From NCBI RefSeq assembly GCF_000247815.1, contig NC_021678.1, positions 26,521,062-26,585,061 on the forward strand: a stretch of 64,000 nucleotides of DNA, given 5' to 3'. Made by a program: the position numbers and the translations under genes. This DNA is from Ficedula albicollis. Taxonomy: Eukaryota > Chordata > Aves > Passeriformes > Muscicapidae. Positions 38,522 through 53,532 of the stretch are shown piece by piece. The notes beneath the pieces are model-generated. The model worked only from the letters and a program-made list of their open reading frames with translations, did no database searches and was not told the origin of the DNA. Position 1 is the stretch's first letter, and the number at the start of each line of letters is the position of its first letter.

Positions 38522-41500
38522 TAAGCACGTCCTTAATTCCTGACCAATAGATAGAGTACTGCTATGCTTTAGGATATCTGGGGATTTAATGGTCTCTTGG
38601 TTAAATCAGTCATTATCCTTGACTCTTGCCTGAGGATTGAGGCAGCTGACATTATTTAAGGGAAAGGTGATTTTAGGGTGGTGCATTCAAGCTGTCATAT
38701 ACACCACAACCATCTAACCCAAAGAGAAGGTCCAGGTGACGCCTGTGGTGCCCCAGGCTCTGCAGCTCCTCTAGGGTGGTAGGAGCGGAGCGGTCTGGGG
38801 AAAGGGGCAGTTCCACAGCCTGGGCCAGCAAGGTGCACTGCAGCCCTTGTGGTGACCCTGCTTATGGAATGAGCTGTTGGACAGGGCTGGCTGAACCCAG
38901 CTGGGCTCAGTGTAGCTGTGCTGGAACGGTCCCTGTTGCATGTGATGTTAGAGGTGACATTGCACACAGGGGCTGCCTGCTTTTGTTCAGCTCCACTTGT
39001 TAGAGGCCGAATGACCTGGCATATGACTCTATTTGCTGTGAAAATCATGGGAAATTAACATGTAAGAGATGAGAAATGAAAACTGTTTTAAGAAAGGCCA
39101 GCATTAGTTTGTTTCCTTTAGTAAGGGGAATGTTTTATGGATCAGGAGCTGAACTGAAAGAAGGCAAAGGCTGCTAGTTTTTCCCTAGTTAAAATCATCA
39201 TTGCCAGTTAAAACTGCAGCGCTGTTCTTGCTGCGCTGTGGATGGCGCTGGAATGATAATGCTTTAAAAAAAACATTTTAATTTAGGGGAATAACTTGTT
39301 TCACTTTGAGATAGTGCATAAAATTGCCTTTTTGCTAGCTTTTTATGAACTGCATATGAATTCTAGTTTCTTTAAAAAATGTCCTGTAACTTTAGCAGCC
39401 ATAGTAACCTCTGGCTATTATTTCCCTTCTAAATCAATTTTGCATTTTCATAGTGCTGCTGTTTCAAAAGCTGAGTCGGTCATTGTTTTGGTATTGACTT
39501 AGAAGAATGCAATCTATATTTTTTAATAACATTGCTTCCCATTACATCACAGGCTTTTCTTCAAGCTATGTTTTGAAATGCCTGTTGCCATATGAGAGAT
39601 GGTGGTAGATGGTGGTGCGGCTTCTGGTAGGATTCTTGGGGGTTAGTTGTCTTTTGTGTAGTGTTTTTTTGGCAGATGAAGATGAATAAAAGCTACTTGA
39701 CCCTTAGGGAACAAGCAGTAACTTACTCATTGTGTGTTAATATTAGTTCTGTTTGCCCACAGAGTCTATTCTGCTTCTATACTAACTCTGAGTCACTTGA
39801 CATGTGGGAAAACACTTTTGTTTCTTTTCTGTATTCAAGATAACACATGTCATTGTACATCATCACAAATGGGATTTTGAGGGATTTCATTTAAAGATAT
39901 CATAGCAAGTGCGTGGCTTTTTGCAGATAATTTGTGATCCAGATCATTAGTTAAGAGAAACAAATTTTAATTGGTTAGATAAGAAAGTATGTTCAGTTAT
40001 AGCATGCTCTTAATCTGGTGGCAGAGGGATGGCAGCTCAAAACTAGAGTAAACTGGAAAATGTTGGCTACTAAAAAGTTGAGATTTTTCTACAGATTCAT
40101 TGGGAAGTTGGACAATGAGAAAAGGCTTGAGAGCATCAGACCTAAGAGGGAGGGTGATGGCTCCTGGTATTTTATTCCCCCCTGGATCTTTACAATCTGG
40201 TGAATGTGATGTAGGTATCTGTTTATTTAGGACTCTGGGAACATATTAAACACAGTTTGTGTCTTATGGTAGTAATGTCAATTCTGCTTGACAAGGATGC
40301 AATCAGCTGTTACAAAGTGCTAATTAGGGAAATATTCTAATAGCCTCATTCATTGTTCTCGTCTCTTAAACTGTTGTGGTCTTGGCTGGGAAGAAACTCT
40401 TTTCTTGCCTTGTATGTCTAACGTGTTAAAATCCAAGTGACATCAAAGCAGGAGGCAGTTTTCATGTGAGTCAGCAGGCTGAGGTGAAGATCCATAAATC
40501 ACAGGCTGGTGTGAGAGCTGGGGCTGCTTTGTAGCATTTCACCTTGTGTTTTCTTGACCCACAGCAGCTAACAGCTGGTAAATCCCTTCTCCCTTGCACA
40601 GCTGGAATCCCCTGAAGTTCCTTCTCCAGCTGCAGTACGTGGCAGTCCTGAGCAGCACGGAGCTGACAGCAGCTCAGTGCTGCTCTGTTGTTGATGCACT
40701 GCCCTGAACAGTACCTGGAGTTACTGACAGCCCTTCAGCCAGGAGCTGAACTGTGCTTGTTGGCCAGACCAAGAGGATTCATTGAATTGCTTTGAAAACC
40801 TCTGCATGTTGTCTCATCTATACCTGTAATAACTGATCTCAAGGTTTTTTTGGTGGTTTTGTTTTTATTTTATATTAATGCATATATTCAAGTGTTAAAT
40901 GATATGGGAGTTTCATTGTTTTGCTTTGTTTGCCTTTTTTTTTCTTGTAGAAAACAAGTATCCCTCTGCACATCATCCATGGCTATCACACTAAACACAA
41001 CACAGCACAGGCTAGGGGCCAGGTGGACCTGCATATTCTGTTTGCAAATGCACAGTAAATGTCAGTCCTGGAAGGAGGGTGCTCACCACCAACCTGCATG
41101 TGTCCTGATGGTAAATAGAGTGCAAAATAGGAAAGCTTACTTGATGGGTAAAGCTTGCTTAACTGTTCAATAATGTTAAAACAAGGAAGGAAAAATATAA
41201 TTTTAAATATGTATTATATCCCCACCCCCCCACAAATGTAGACCAGCTCTTTTTTTTTTTTTTTGGACAGCTCTAGAAGTCTTGGCAGAATGCTGTGAGA
41301 GCAGTTTGGTACTGAAGTTGTTTGTGTGATTCAAATAAATAGTTTCTAGAGCAATATCAATTATAAATTGGCTGGGTTCAGGGAGATTGCTGGTATTAAT
41401 GTAAGTCATTTAATATAATCCAGTATCCCAGTACTGTCTTAACAACCCATATGATGTTTTAGTCTTTATGGATGTATATACAAAAAACCTCTGTATTTAT

Positions 41501-43414
41501 AAAGAGCATCACTAAGGCCACAAAGTCAAGTATTTGAAAGCTGGGTAGTGCTTTCCAAAGAAAATATCCTCAATTTAAAAATTAAATTACAGCATTGGAA
41601 AGCACACTTAGGAGCCCTGATGTCAGGAAGAGAGAAGTGTTTTGGCTCAGATGCTTCAGATCTAACAGACATTTACCAGAGGTAACCTTCAGCATAACAT
41701 ATGAAAAATTAGGTGAAATTGAAAATAGAATTTTGGGACGGAAACAGTGGACAATACTAGGCAGTGCATCCAGCTCTGTCTAGAACTGAATACAATAACT
41801 CAAAAGTACTGACCTCACAAGTACCTTTGTTTTTTCCTGACTCAGATACACAACCATTTTTAAGAGTGTTAATGAATTGCATAACAATTTGTCCAGGCTC
41901 CTGGTCAATGCTATAATAGGAGTAAAACACAATTTGAGCAAGCTGCCTTTCAATATTAATTAAATTATTGCTACACACCAGGTGACAAAACCTATTTGCT
42001 GTGTATCCTAAACCACCACCAAAACCTAACCCAAAATTTTGTTCTGGGAACATACAAACTGTATTTGGAGGTGAACCCTGTGGAGGGTCAGATCAAGTGC
42101 TCTCAAATGATTGTTTTCAGCTCTACTGACTACAGTTCTTTGAGGCTGCTGAGATTTAGGGTGTAAGAACCTGTATATTAAAATAATTCCTGCCATTCCT
42201 ATGCTACGTTACCCTGTGAGCTCTCCTGATACAGCATTACTGCAATCAAAATTGAATGCCTAGTTCAATATATATTTCTGTTATTGTGTTTAAATTGTGA
42301 CAGTACCCACAATAAACCCATCATCCTGTTTCAGATCTTGATTGCAGATGAAGCTTTGCACTAAATACCTGGTTAAGGGATAATTGTATTAGTAATGTTC
42401 ACAGTTAATCTGTACAATTTCTGGCTTCCAATTGCAACGGTCTTTAAATGCCTAAATGTCTAAAAATACAGGCAAAGGCAAAACACTTTTGGTAACTCAA
42501 ATGTTTTTGGACTCAGCCATCAGGGCAGAAGGCAAAGATGTTCATGGTCTTTAACTCGCCCACGAAATAGAAGCTGTTCCCTCCTAGGGCAAACTGTGTA
42601 TTTTCAGGCCAAAGTAACTTTCTTATTCCTAAAGTTTCTGAGGTTATAAAAGCATTTGTGGATATGTGTTAGTTTCTTCCTATTTTTTGTTTATTTTTTT
42701 CGCCATCCCCATTGATGAACTGGATACATTGATAATACTGGATACAAATGAGATTTCTTACTGATGTGCTGCTGGGAATGGGCTGGCTGTGCAGAGCTGT
42801 CTGTCTTTGACACGTAGCTGACTTGGCATTCAAGGGACACGTGCGTGTTCTGTGTTAAATGGCTTAAGGACTGGAGTGACACAGTTAGAGAGCTTGGCAG
42901 ATACCTCTGTGTGTGCATGATTTGGAACAAAAAACTCCATCTTCTGAGACAAACTGTCCAAAGTAGATCTCTCAGTCAAATTTTCATAAATATTTTTATG
43001 GCAAAGATTTAATCCCCTGAGCATCTCGAGAAGAAAGAAGGACTTGTGATGCATGTTTTAATAATGGCTAATAAAATGTTTTGTAAAGCCAAGTATGTCT
43101 CTAACCAGCAAAACCCTCTTTAGGTGTTTATTTTGTTCCTTATCAACCTGATCAAAATCATAGGTCTAGTGTGGAGCAGAGGAAAAAAAATGCAGAAGAA
43201 CTTGCAAATACATTGAAATTTATGATGTTTCAAAAGAAATAAAGGAATCCAACACAAAAGCAGAAACCAAACCAAGTGGTCTGGCAGTCAGGTTCCCCCT
43301 CAATTTTTCTTACTGTTTCAAACTTTGTTTAAATACTTTTGCAGTACACGGAGAGATTGAATACATCTGTGTAGTGCTAGTATGAGAGAGTCTATGCTCA
43401 AAAACAGGTTAGTT

Positions 43415-43415
<1 letters not shown>

Positions 43416-43450
<35 letters not shown>
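43416..43450. repeat. A35 homopolymer left of a C run
   Basis: Thirty-five A after TTAGTTC, followed by TCAAGTAATTT and then the C run. Confidence 0.9.
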
Positions 43451-43453
<3 letters not shown>

Positions 43454-43460
43454 AGTAATT

Positions 43461-44101
<641 letters not shown>

Positions 44102-46099
44102 GAAAATCTTGAAATGAATCCAGGTAGCTTCCTAGTTAAAACATATCAAATAACATAAAGCATGTGAACTCAAGACAACTCAGCTTAACTATATAAAACA
44201 TTTAAGCTGTAAAGCATCAGGAGGTTTTTTTATAGGTGCCTGGATAATTTGCCCTGAGGTGGCAGAGGGGCCGATTGGGTTGGTTCCCTTTTTTCATCAG
44301 ATGTTTTCCTGTGAGCCAAGAACTTGGGGAGAAACTGAAATACTGCTTCCTCTTTAAAGGGTTGTTGCATATGCATTATGTTCTTTGTGTGTGTTTGCTT
44401 AAACTTAGATGCTTTTAAAGATCAGTGCCCCTCTTTTTAACATGTCCTGAGACAGCTCCTGGTTAAGGGCTGGATTTCAAAGACTGCTTAGTTCTTGTCA
44501 AGCACCACACCATTCAAAATGGGACCTTTTGCTGTTTGGTCAGCAGAAAGTGTTCTTTTTCCTTACCATTCCTAACATGAGTGTTTTATTGCATGTCATT
44601 GCATCTAATAAAATCAAGTGGCACTCAGTGTATTGCCTGGTGGGATCCTGTGTCCTTCAAAGTATCTTAAGTCTGAAAGTCTCCAATTACCTGAGTCATG
44701 GCACAGTCTCTCAAACAATGGAGACTGTTCAGTCTGGTTATTTCTTCTGTACCACAGTAGTGTTGTCCAGCAAGGGTGGTCACCATTTCAGACCAGTGCT
44801 TTGGGAAATCTTTGGTTAGATGTGGAGATCTCCATCTGAGGAGAGATTTGGCAAACACACAGAACAGACCTCGGGGTGAAAGGGAGGGAGGGCTCTGCAT
44901 GGAGACAGGAGGTAGGAGCAGGGCCAGCAGGAGCCCAGCTCGTCCAGAGGTTCCAATGGCAGCAGCTTCGTCTGCCTGGTCCTTTCCTGGGGCTGGGAGA
45001 ACACACAGCCTAGCCCACATGTCTCAGCAGAGCAGTGTGTGCATGGGTAACCCTTTCCAAGAACCTCAAGTGCTGCAGGACACTTGTCACAGAGTTTGGG
45101 TCTGTGAACTGTTTCACAGGAACACACTAGACAGACCAAAGTATAATAGTCTTATTGTCCCAATACTTGTCTTAGGACATTCCATCTCTCCACTGGAAAA
45201 ACTGTCAGTTTCCTGGTTGAAAAGGGTTTAAATTATCCCCTTTATGGGAAAAATATTTTAAAATTAAAACAAACCAAACCTCAGATGTATCACTTCCTTT
45301 CCTATTATATTAGCTAGTATATTGCATAAAACTAATGTACGTGCAATGTTGATTAAAAAGAATTGGCTAATGGTGAGAGTAAGAATAAAAGTTTATTTAT
45401 AGCCTGGGTTAGCCTTTAACAAGAGAAAATAGCTTGAGGTATACCATGTAACACTAGTGTCTGGCTACTATCAAACACGCTGCAAATATATTGTAACAGA
45501 TATTGTGTGCCGTAAATTTATCTTTGTAGTGGAAACCTGATGTTGTTGCTATTCCCAGGGGCTAAGTTGAATTACATTATTACCGAGTCTGAGTTAACAG
45601 AGCTTTGCTTATAGTATACATACAGACAGGGCGGTTCTTCACAGAGAGGTGACCTCTGCTGTATTTTGGTTTCAGATTTCACAGGGACCCATTTCAAAGT
45701 TTTTAGCTTCAGTCCACACCCTGCTGGTAGCTCGCTATAAAACTCTCTTTGAAGTAAGTTAAAAAAAAAAAAAAAGAGTCTGTCCTTTATTACTTTAATA
45801 AAGTCAGATAAAGGTAATTTGTTTACTCTTTTTGTGATATACACTGCTGCCACTGTTCCTTGTCAATATACGCGATACTTGAAAGATGGAACTAAAGCTA
45901 AAAAATTACTGGTTGCAGTGTGCAAATGCATAGTGTAAGTAATTATCTTTTTTATGGCTCTTCTGTTTATTAGTTAACTTGGAGAATGTGCACAAGCATA
46001 TATTTGTGCTAGGGAAGCTATTATGGTTGACATGCATAATGTAGTGTACTCCCTCCAAGGTTATTCCACCCTCTCTCTAAACTTTTTTGTTGTTATTGT

Positions 46100-46111
46100 T
46101 TCTCTCTCTCT

Positions 46112-46142
<31 letters not shown>

Positions 46143-46143
46143 C
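46100..46143. repeat. CT-rich microsatellite
   Basis: An imperfect (CT)n tract of about 44 bp with two CCCT interruptions. Confidence 0.93.
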
Positions 46144-49100
46144 AAAACCAATTTAAAGAACCAAATTAAAGCCCTGTAATCCTATTTAAGAACCCTGTCG
46201 AATAAGAAGTCTGCATGTCACTGTTCCAATAAATATAATCACTTCTTTAATGCAGTCACTCCTCTCTAGGACTGATTTCCATCCAATTGAAATATTTGGG
46301 TTGTACATTGCAACCAAGCTAAAGGGGACATCCTGCTCTTCCCTCCTGGTCCTGTGGTCCTGCCTCATCCTCTCTTGTGTAAGCCCTGCTGCTTGCTGAA
46401 CTTGTGCAATTCACCATGAATTGCAGCAGAAAAGCTGCTCTCCCCCCTTTGGCTGCCTTAACTCTCTTTGATAAGTTAACTCCAGAGAGGGCTGAGTGAG
46501 CTCTAGGGTGTGTGCAAGGTGTTGAAGGCAGTGGGGAGAAGCAGGGAAAAGGGGGGATGAGAAGATGAGGCAGTGTCAGTGCTGGGCTCCAGCCCCTTAA
46601 TCCTTGTGTGCTGACAGCTGTGCAGCCAGGCACTGCCTGCAGTACTGGGGGGCAATGGGAACTGCACCTGGAAGGTGTCTGTAAGCCCAGTCTTCTGCAA
46701 GGGGACTGACTGGTGGGAGAGCAGGAATGATCAAGCCATTTTTCAGGCTTTGAGTTACACAATGTTTGCATATACCCCCATACTGTGAGGTTCCCCCTTA
46801 TCCTCCCAGGGCTCTCAGAATCTGAGGGGGAGCAGTCATGTTTAAAGGGAGATTCTGGGATAAATGCAATGTTTTGGGGAAATGGCACAATTTCAAAAAT
46901 GTTTCAATTAAAATAATCTCAGCATGCTAGGCTGTGTGCTCCCATATCCCAGCTCTGTGTGGCTGCCAGAGAGTGACAATCCTGTGTGGTGGTCTGGTCT
47001 TGGGTGCTTGGTGTTGCTTTCCACAGCAGCCTTCCCTTTCCTCCAAAGCCTGCAGTATCCATGCATAGCACAAGATGCACAACTAAATTTTCTATCTTTA
47101 TTTCATAAGTTATGTGTAAGAAGTGGAGGCTAAATACTGCCATAGGAGAACTTTATTACATCAAGTAGGCCACACTGTCTATATGTATAGAACAAATTCT
47201 TTCTTTGGTGGGAGGGAAGGGTGGGGCTGCTCTTGGTTCTAGTAATGAACTTCTGCATATGTTTACAAGATAACTTTATATTTAAAGAATTCAGAATTCC
47301 ATTGAAGAAAATGTATACAAATAAGTTGTTTAGCATATCTCAGCGAGCCGCCCAAAATGCATAATTCTAGCTTGCAGCCTCTTACTTGTCTTTGACAATG
47401 GCATTGCCTCTCTTCTCCTTCCATCCAGGTTCTCATCAGTTAAACAATGTGTAAGAAATCCTAGCGTTGCTAGAAACAAACTTGGCAGAAGAATTGTTTT
47501 AGAAGCGTAATGCTGAGCTCCTAACAGCAGAAAGCTGTTTGCTGTTGGAGTTGACTGAAATTGTTCCAGTGCATCTCTGTGCAGGTGGTGAGTGACACAA
47601 GTTCTCAGTGTGAATAGCTGTCATGCAGATAGCACTTTATTGTCCTCAGTGCCAGGTCCTCCCAGCTTTCTCCTGCACCTCTCTTCTCCTTTTTTCTCTT
47701 CTCCTAGCTGCAGTGAAGGACTGTCTTCCAAAGTTTGCATTTTCTGTTTCATATGACATGCAGGCTCCAGTGTAGAGACTTAAGGAGTCTTATCAAAGTA
47801 ATACTGGCTCAGTCAGAGTAAAGATGCTTTAGTTAAATAGACTATGGCTGTGTTTAAAAATAACAGCTCTAGCTGTGTCAGCGTGTTGGACGACCTGATA
47901 CTGACTTCAACAGAAAGAGCTGCTGAAAATTACTTTGCCTGTTGCAGTATTGCCCCAGTATGAACTTAGTTTCTGTTGGAAGCATTTCAGTGTTAGATAA
48001 ACCAGAACTCCTGAATTTTAAAAAGTGAGTAGCCAAATGGCTTCAGAGGGAGCTTGTGGTAGTGGGCACCTTTTGAACGCACAAGCAGGAGTAGCAGCAC
48101 TTTTATTCACATTGTCAAAACAGCAGTGCCTGGGTTGGGTGCAAACACCACCCTCATTTAAGCTCAGTTAGTTCTGGGTTCTCAGCTGTTTGATGTTTGT
48201 AGTGAAAAGCTGGTGTGGGTATCTTCCACCCCCAGATCTCTGTGTGACTGCCATGCTTCCACACATGTAGCCTGTTGCTTTCTTGTAATAGTAAAATGTG
48301 TGGAGGGGCTTTCTAGTAATTCCTGTTTAATTGTCTCATTTTGCCCCGCCCCTGGTGTGTGTCTGACTTTTGCTGCCTTTCTAGAGACTGATTTAAAGAA
48401 CTGATGTTCTTTAAAAGTCTGGTTAATGAGAACTTTTTGAAAATACTTTGTGTATCTGATGTTTATTCTGTTCTTTACAGTTCTTGTCGTGTGTGGGTTT
48501 TCTGTCCTTTTTTTTGTTTCTTGGCAAGGAAGACAGTAATTACATTCTTGTACCAAGAGGAAGAGTATTAAGCCTACTCATAAAAAGAAGATTTATTATC
48601 AAATGTAGTTTTTCATTTTGTCCATTGGAATTTTTTTTTTTTTCAACTCTAACCATACCCAGATTACTGTCTTCATTCATACGGTTGTTGTATCAAGTTT
48701 GGATGCTGTCTTTGTTGAATTACGGCTCCTGAGGGTTTTCTGTTACAGAGGTTTCTCCAGTCAGGGGAAATGAGGGTATAATAAAGAGGATTCAAGGGCC
48801 GGACACAATGATTCCATATAACTGAAACAAACAATGCCAGATTTGGCTGATGTTGGATTTTCCATCAAACTTTTTTATTGGCGTTTATTCATTTTACTTT
48901 AAGCAGAGTTTAGAATTGAGGCAGTTTGAGTGCCTGAAGGAACTGAGAGACCAATAGCAATACTTTTAATCACTATATCCTATCTTTGTGCATTTATTTG
49001 GAATTCTGGGTTACTCAGGAAGTTGCTGTGATTCAAATGCCATTAGAGCAGTAAATCCAGCAGGAGACATCCAGATTCACTGAAAGGACTATCACTGAAG

Positions 49101-52100
49101 CCAGTGTGGCAGACCTGACTGTGCCTGGGGTTTCTGAAGCACTGATTCCAAGCATTGAGCTCATGCTTTGTGAGAAGCAGTGCTGTTTTCTGGCAGAGTG
49201 AGTATCTGACCTTCATTTCTATTGCCTTTCACTTGCAGCAACTCCCTTAGCTGTTATTGGTATATTTTGTACTTTACTACAGTTATAAAATATTATTAAC
49301 TGTAATGTGCTACAATAGGGATAAAATTATCAGAATGCACTTCAGGATGCAAGCAAATTTGCTGTGAGATTCTATAAATAAATGACGGTGCCTCTCAGCC
49401 AGAAATACAATGTGAAGCAGGAACGCACGGTATGCTGGTAGCTTTCTCTCTTTCTCATGTTGAGCACTGCCAGAATGGGAATGATGCTGAATCTGTTTTT
49501 CACTGCCTCTGCTATGCCAGAACATTGGTCTTTCGGGGTAGAGAGTGTGCACTGCTGCAGTTCTCGGCAGATATTCTCAAGGAGAGAGGAGGAGGAAAAA
49601 CCATAGTATTAGTTTTGACATTTACAAACTAAAGGGTACTACTGTAAAGCTGAAGTCGAAACTGTAGCTGTTGTTTAAATGTCCTTTTAATTATTTTGGA
49701 ACACTTTGGGGTATTTCCCCCTACTCTTATTCTCAAAAACTTCAGCGTCGTTGTGCATTGGTGAAATTGGGTGCAGTGGTTGAAACATACCAAAATTCTT
49801 TTCCCATCTATTTCTGCATGTGCTCTTCAATATACCTTATCCAATTCTTTATTCACAGAAATCTAGGAGAAATTTTCCTAATGCTCTTTATCTTATTAGG
49901 GTGCAATGGGATAACTTTAACTTCTGTTCCTTCATCTTTTCTACCTTTAGTGGCTTAGAAGTAAAAATGGTAAAAATGAAAGCCCTTACAATGGCCTAAG
50001 GTGTAGCACTTTGGAAGATGAACATTGGATTTGTCATGGAGCAAAATGCAGTATGTGATTTGAGATAAGCACTTGCAGTGCATCAGCCCTCTGCATTATG
50101 GTCAAGTTTACTGGACACAGCATTTTTAGTTTGTTTGTGCCATATGTGGTACTGGAGGATTCTGCTTGATGAAAGAAAGAAAACAAGCTGACAGAAGGAG
50201 TAAAACTACATACTGCCCCAAGGATAAAATTTTGGAAATATTTCTCTGGATTCCAGCAGTGGGCATTACATAAGAAAGAAGAAAGTGTGCCCTGAAGTGC
50301 CTAAGTTATTGAAACATTTGTGAAAGTAGGATTTATCTCTGTCCAGAAATTTATTGCAGTGTCTACTTCTGACCAGAGGTGACACGAGTACGGATGCTTT
50401 GTAAAATCCTGCTCATCTACAGGAACCTGTGGGTTTTGAGGGTTGCAAGGTTGTGTAACTCAGTGTGAAAAACATAAAAGGTTGCAGCTGATATCTTCAA
50501 ATTATTTATTTACCTTGCAGTTGTATGAAATTAAGTTTCCTGAGAGGTCTGAGTGATAGTATTTACTTTAAGAGGATCTGATCTTGTAGCTGTTTGTTCT
50601 TTGTGGTAAACTGAACTAGCACAAACAACTAAAAGTGTGCAATTGTGCAGCTTTCTAATTAGAGTGCTCTCTTCTGTGTGTTTGATAGATCAGCCTTGAG
50701 GGGTGGTGGTTATAAAAGCAGAAGGTAGAACTGTCTTGGTTGTGAGATGCAGTGACTTCCTTGTAGCATCTTATGGGGAGGAATTTGTGCTGGACTCGGA
50801 CCCAGAGCTACTGAGACTCTTGAGCCACAGCTCTTTCTTTGGCTCAGCCCTTAAGGGAGCAGAAAGGCAGGAGGTATTCACAGCACTCTTTGTGGCAAGC
50901 TGAGGCTTTTCTCTTAATCACATTCCTGCTTTGAATTGCTGTTTGGAGAACTCTCTAAGGATGCTGGAAGCCTTCAAACAAGGCAAGCTCAAGTCGGGCT
51001 TGGCTGGCCAATTAAGGTGCCCCAGCAGAGCAGTGAATAGCACACTTGGGTTTTTATGCCTGCATGCGGATTCTTGGTACCAGGGGCCTGGAGCTGTGGA
51101 TCCTCTCAGCTCTGTGCAGATAACACCCAGATAACAACTCTCTGCTAATTCTCAGCTCATTATTCAGATTGCTGTTATGTTTAAATATTCTGTCTGCATT
51201 TTGGCTTAATCTCTGAGAAGACTTGGGCTGTGAGGGTTTGGTTTTTTTTTCAAACTTTTTAACACAAGCTGTATAAATGCTGCAGTATGTTCCTTTTCTC
51301 CTTTTAAGATATTTTATCCCATACTGATGTGGCAGCTGTTCATGTTCACCTGTCTTGGCAACAGTTAAACCCTTCTTGTTAAGTAGTTGGCAACTAGTAG
51401 ATGAGTGAAGGTTTTGCCACTGATTTATTAATGTGTGCAGAAACCACCTTTAAGGTTTTGGGTTCTCAAGCATTTCCATTTATTTGTCTTCCCTCTGAAG
51501 AAAATAAACAAGTACACACACATCCTCATTTATTTCTCCTCCCCCCATCCATAGGCAGGCTTGTCAAACTGGGGTTTCTTTAAAGAAAATGCTTTGCTAG
51601 CAACGCCTCTGTTATAAATAGTAGGTAAGTGCACCTACACATCAGGGCTCTCTTTTTAAGTGGGGCTGTAGCAGTTGAAGTTTGGAGATAATTTTTAGAT
51701 AGACTGCATGTGGGCAGAGCCTCTCACCTGCATTGCGCCCACAAACCAAAGTGCTGGAAACACTTGGGTGAGAGCACAGCTGAGGCTCAGAGCCTGGACA
51801 CTTCAGCAGCCTCTCTCACTGAAAGAACCTTTCCTGATAGAGCAGAAACAAGTGCTTTGCTCACCTCTGGGCTGGGAGTGTTTGTTTATCCATCCTTGCC
51901 AGAGCTTCCTCTCTGAACGTGCCGTTAGGTCTGACCGCGCGTTAAATCAATCCGATTCCCCCACTACAGACAGTGTTTATACAACCATGCATATACATTT
52001 AATCCTGCTGGAAATGATTCTCAGAACAGATGTTTAAAGCTCTTGTTAAAAGTCACTTGGGACATTTTAAATAGTTGTGTAAAATTCCAGTTGTCCCATC

Positions 52101-52606
52101 TTCCTGCCTAGGAGCAAGTAGCTATGTACCTGTTGATTAGAAATTGGCTGGTCGTGAGAGGATTTTAAAATTTTAGCTCCATTCACACCATCTGACACAG
52201 AATTTTGTAGGTGAAAGTAGGACTTTCTCCTGCTTAGGTTTTTATTTTTTGATTTTTTTCATCATTTCATATGACCTTTTTAGTACCTTGCTTGGAAAGA
52301 TAATCTAGATTAATCAAATATCTGAGCTTTACCCATAAATGTAGGTGCTCCTAAGTGGTGCTAGTTACTTAGTTTTATTTTTTAAAGGTCTAATCAAAAG
52401 ATAATTTGGGGGAAGGAGTTGCTTTCTTTTCAGCTATTGGTTCCCAGTGATGTCACTGGTAGTTAACTAACCTAGCTTTTCAAGCATTTCTGTTCCTTCA
52501 ATAAATACATTGCTGAGGCAATTGTATCAGTAACTGCTTAACATTTGGGGGGTTTACTAATTTAACTTTATATGATCATGGATGTGGAGTGAGAGTAATG
52601 ATTATA

Positions 52607-52637
52607 TAGAGAGCATTTTTCTTAAGCATTGGATTCA
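52607..52637 (+). repeat. Short diverged repeat pair, copy 1
   Basis: TAGAGAGCATTTTTCTTAAG followed by CATTGGATTCA resembles 53501-53532 with three substitutions or indels. It is short, so chance or an old repeat family remains possible. Confidence 0.45.
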
Positions 52638-53500
52638 CTACTCATATGAGTATGAACTTGTCTGATCTAATTCAGGAATGTGTTTGTTAAGAGGACTGTT
52701 CTTAATTAATTCAATACTTGGATATCAAATATGGTGAAAATCTCTTGGGTTCAGATGTGGAATGATGCAGTCAGTCTTTCTGTACTCTTTCTCTCCTGTT
52801 TTTAAAAGAGTGAGCTTTATTCTAATTTCTTGAGGCTCCAGGTAGGATTTTATAAATCAACAGGCATGAAAGAATGGAGTTCTTGTCAGACTTTACTGAT
52901 TTTGAATTTAAAACTTATCTGTTGTTTCTATTCTTTTTATTGGTTGCTCACAGTTTAATCAGAATTAAACAACCTTTTATATACTAAGCAATCCTACAAT
53001 CTTTATTTTATATTTTAATTGCCTTACTGAGAACTCTCTGAATTTGTGAGTTTTCAAGGATTATATTTTTAATCAAAAACTTTGGTATGTTTCAGTCGAC
53101 TTTTAATTTTTTTTACTTAAAACACTACAGATAATTCCTTAGGCTGTCTACAGTTTCCACAGTTCTGCAAGCAGAGTTGTAGTAACTATTTTTGCACTTT
53201 GAAAATCAAATTTCAAGTCAGGTGCCGTCCTAGCTGAGTAATGTTTGTAGCAAGGAAGCTCAGTCTAGACTTAGTTGTAAGCTGCATAGTTGCCCTCTTA
53301 CAGCTGGTATAGCAGGGAACTGCTACAAAGCAGGGTTTCCTCAGTAGCATGCTCAGGGTTTTTTTATGAGGGTGTGCTTGAATTATTTTTTTGGTGGATT
53401 TGTGAAAGGGGAAGACATGCAACTTTTTCAGTTCTAGGAAACTTTTTTTTTTGTGAGTTAGGAGACTTAGAAAAAACATAGAAAATGAGTGAAATTCACA

Positions 53501-53532
53501 TAGAGAGAATTTTTCCTTAAGCATTGGCTTCA
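53501..53532 (+). repeat. Short diverged repeat pair, copy 2
   Basis: TAGAGAGAATTTTTCCTTAA followed by GCATTGGCTTCA is the partner of 52607-52637, about 0.9 kb away in direct orientation. Confidence 0.45.

Noticed and set aside
46319..46888. 189-codon minus-strand frame
   Set aside because: Low-complexity Ser/Pro/Cys composition, no domain, and no exon-like borders.
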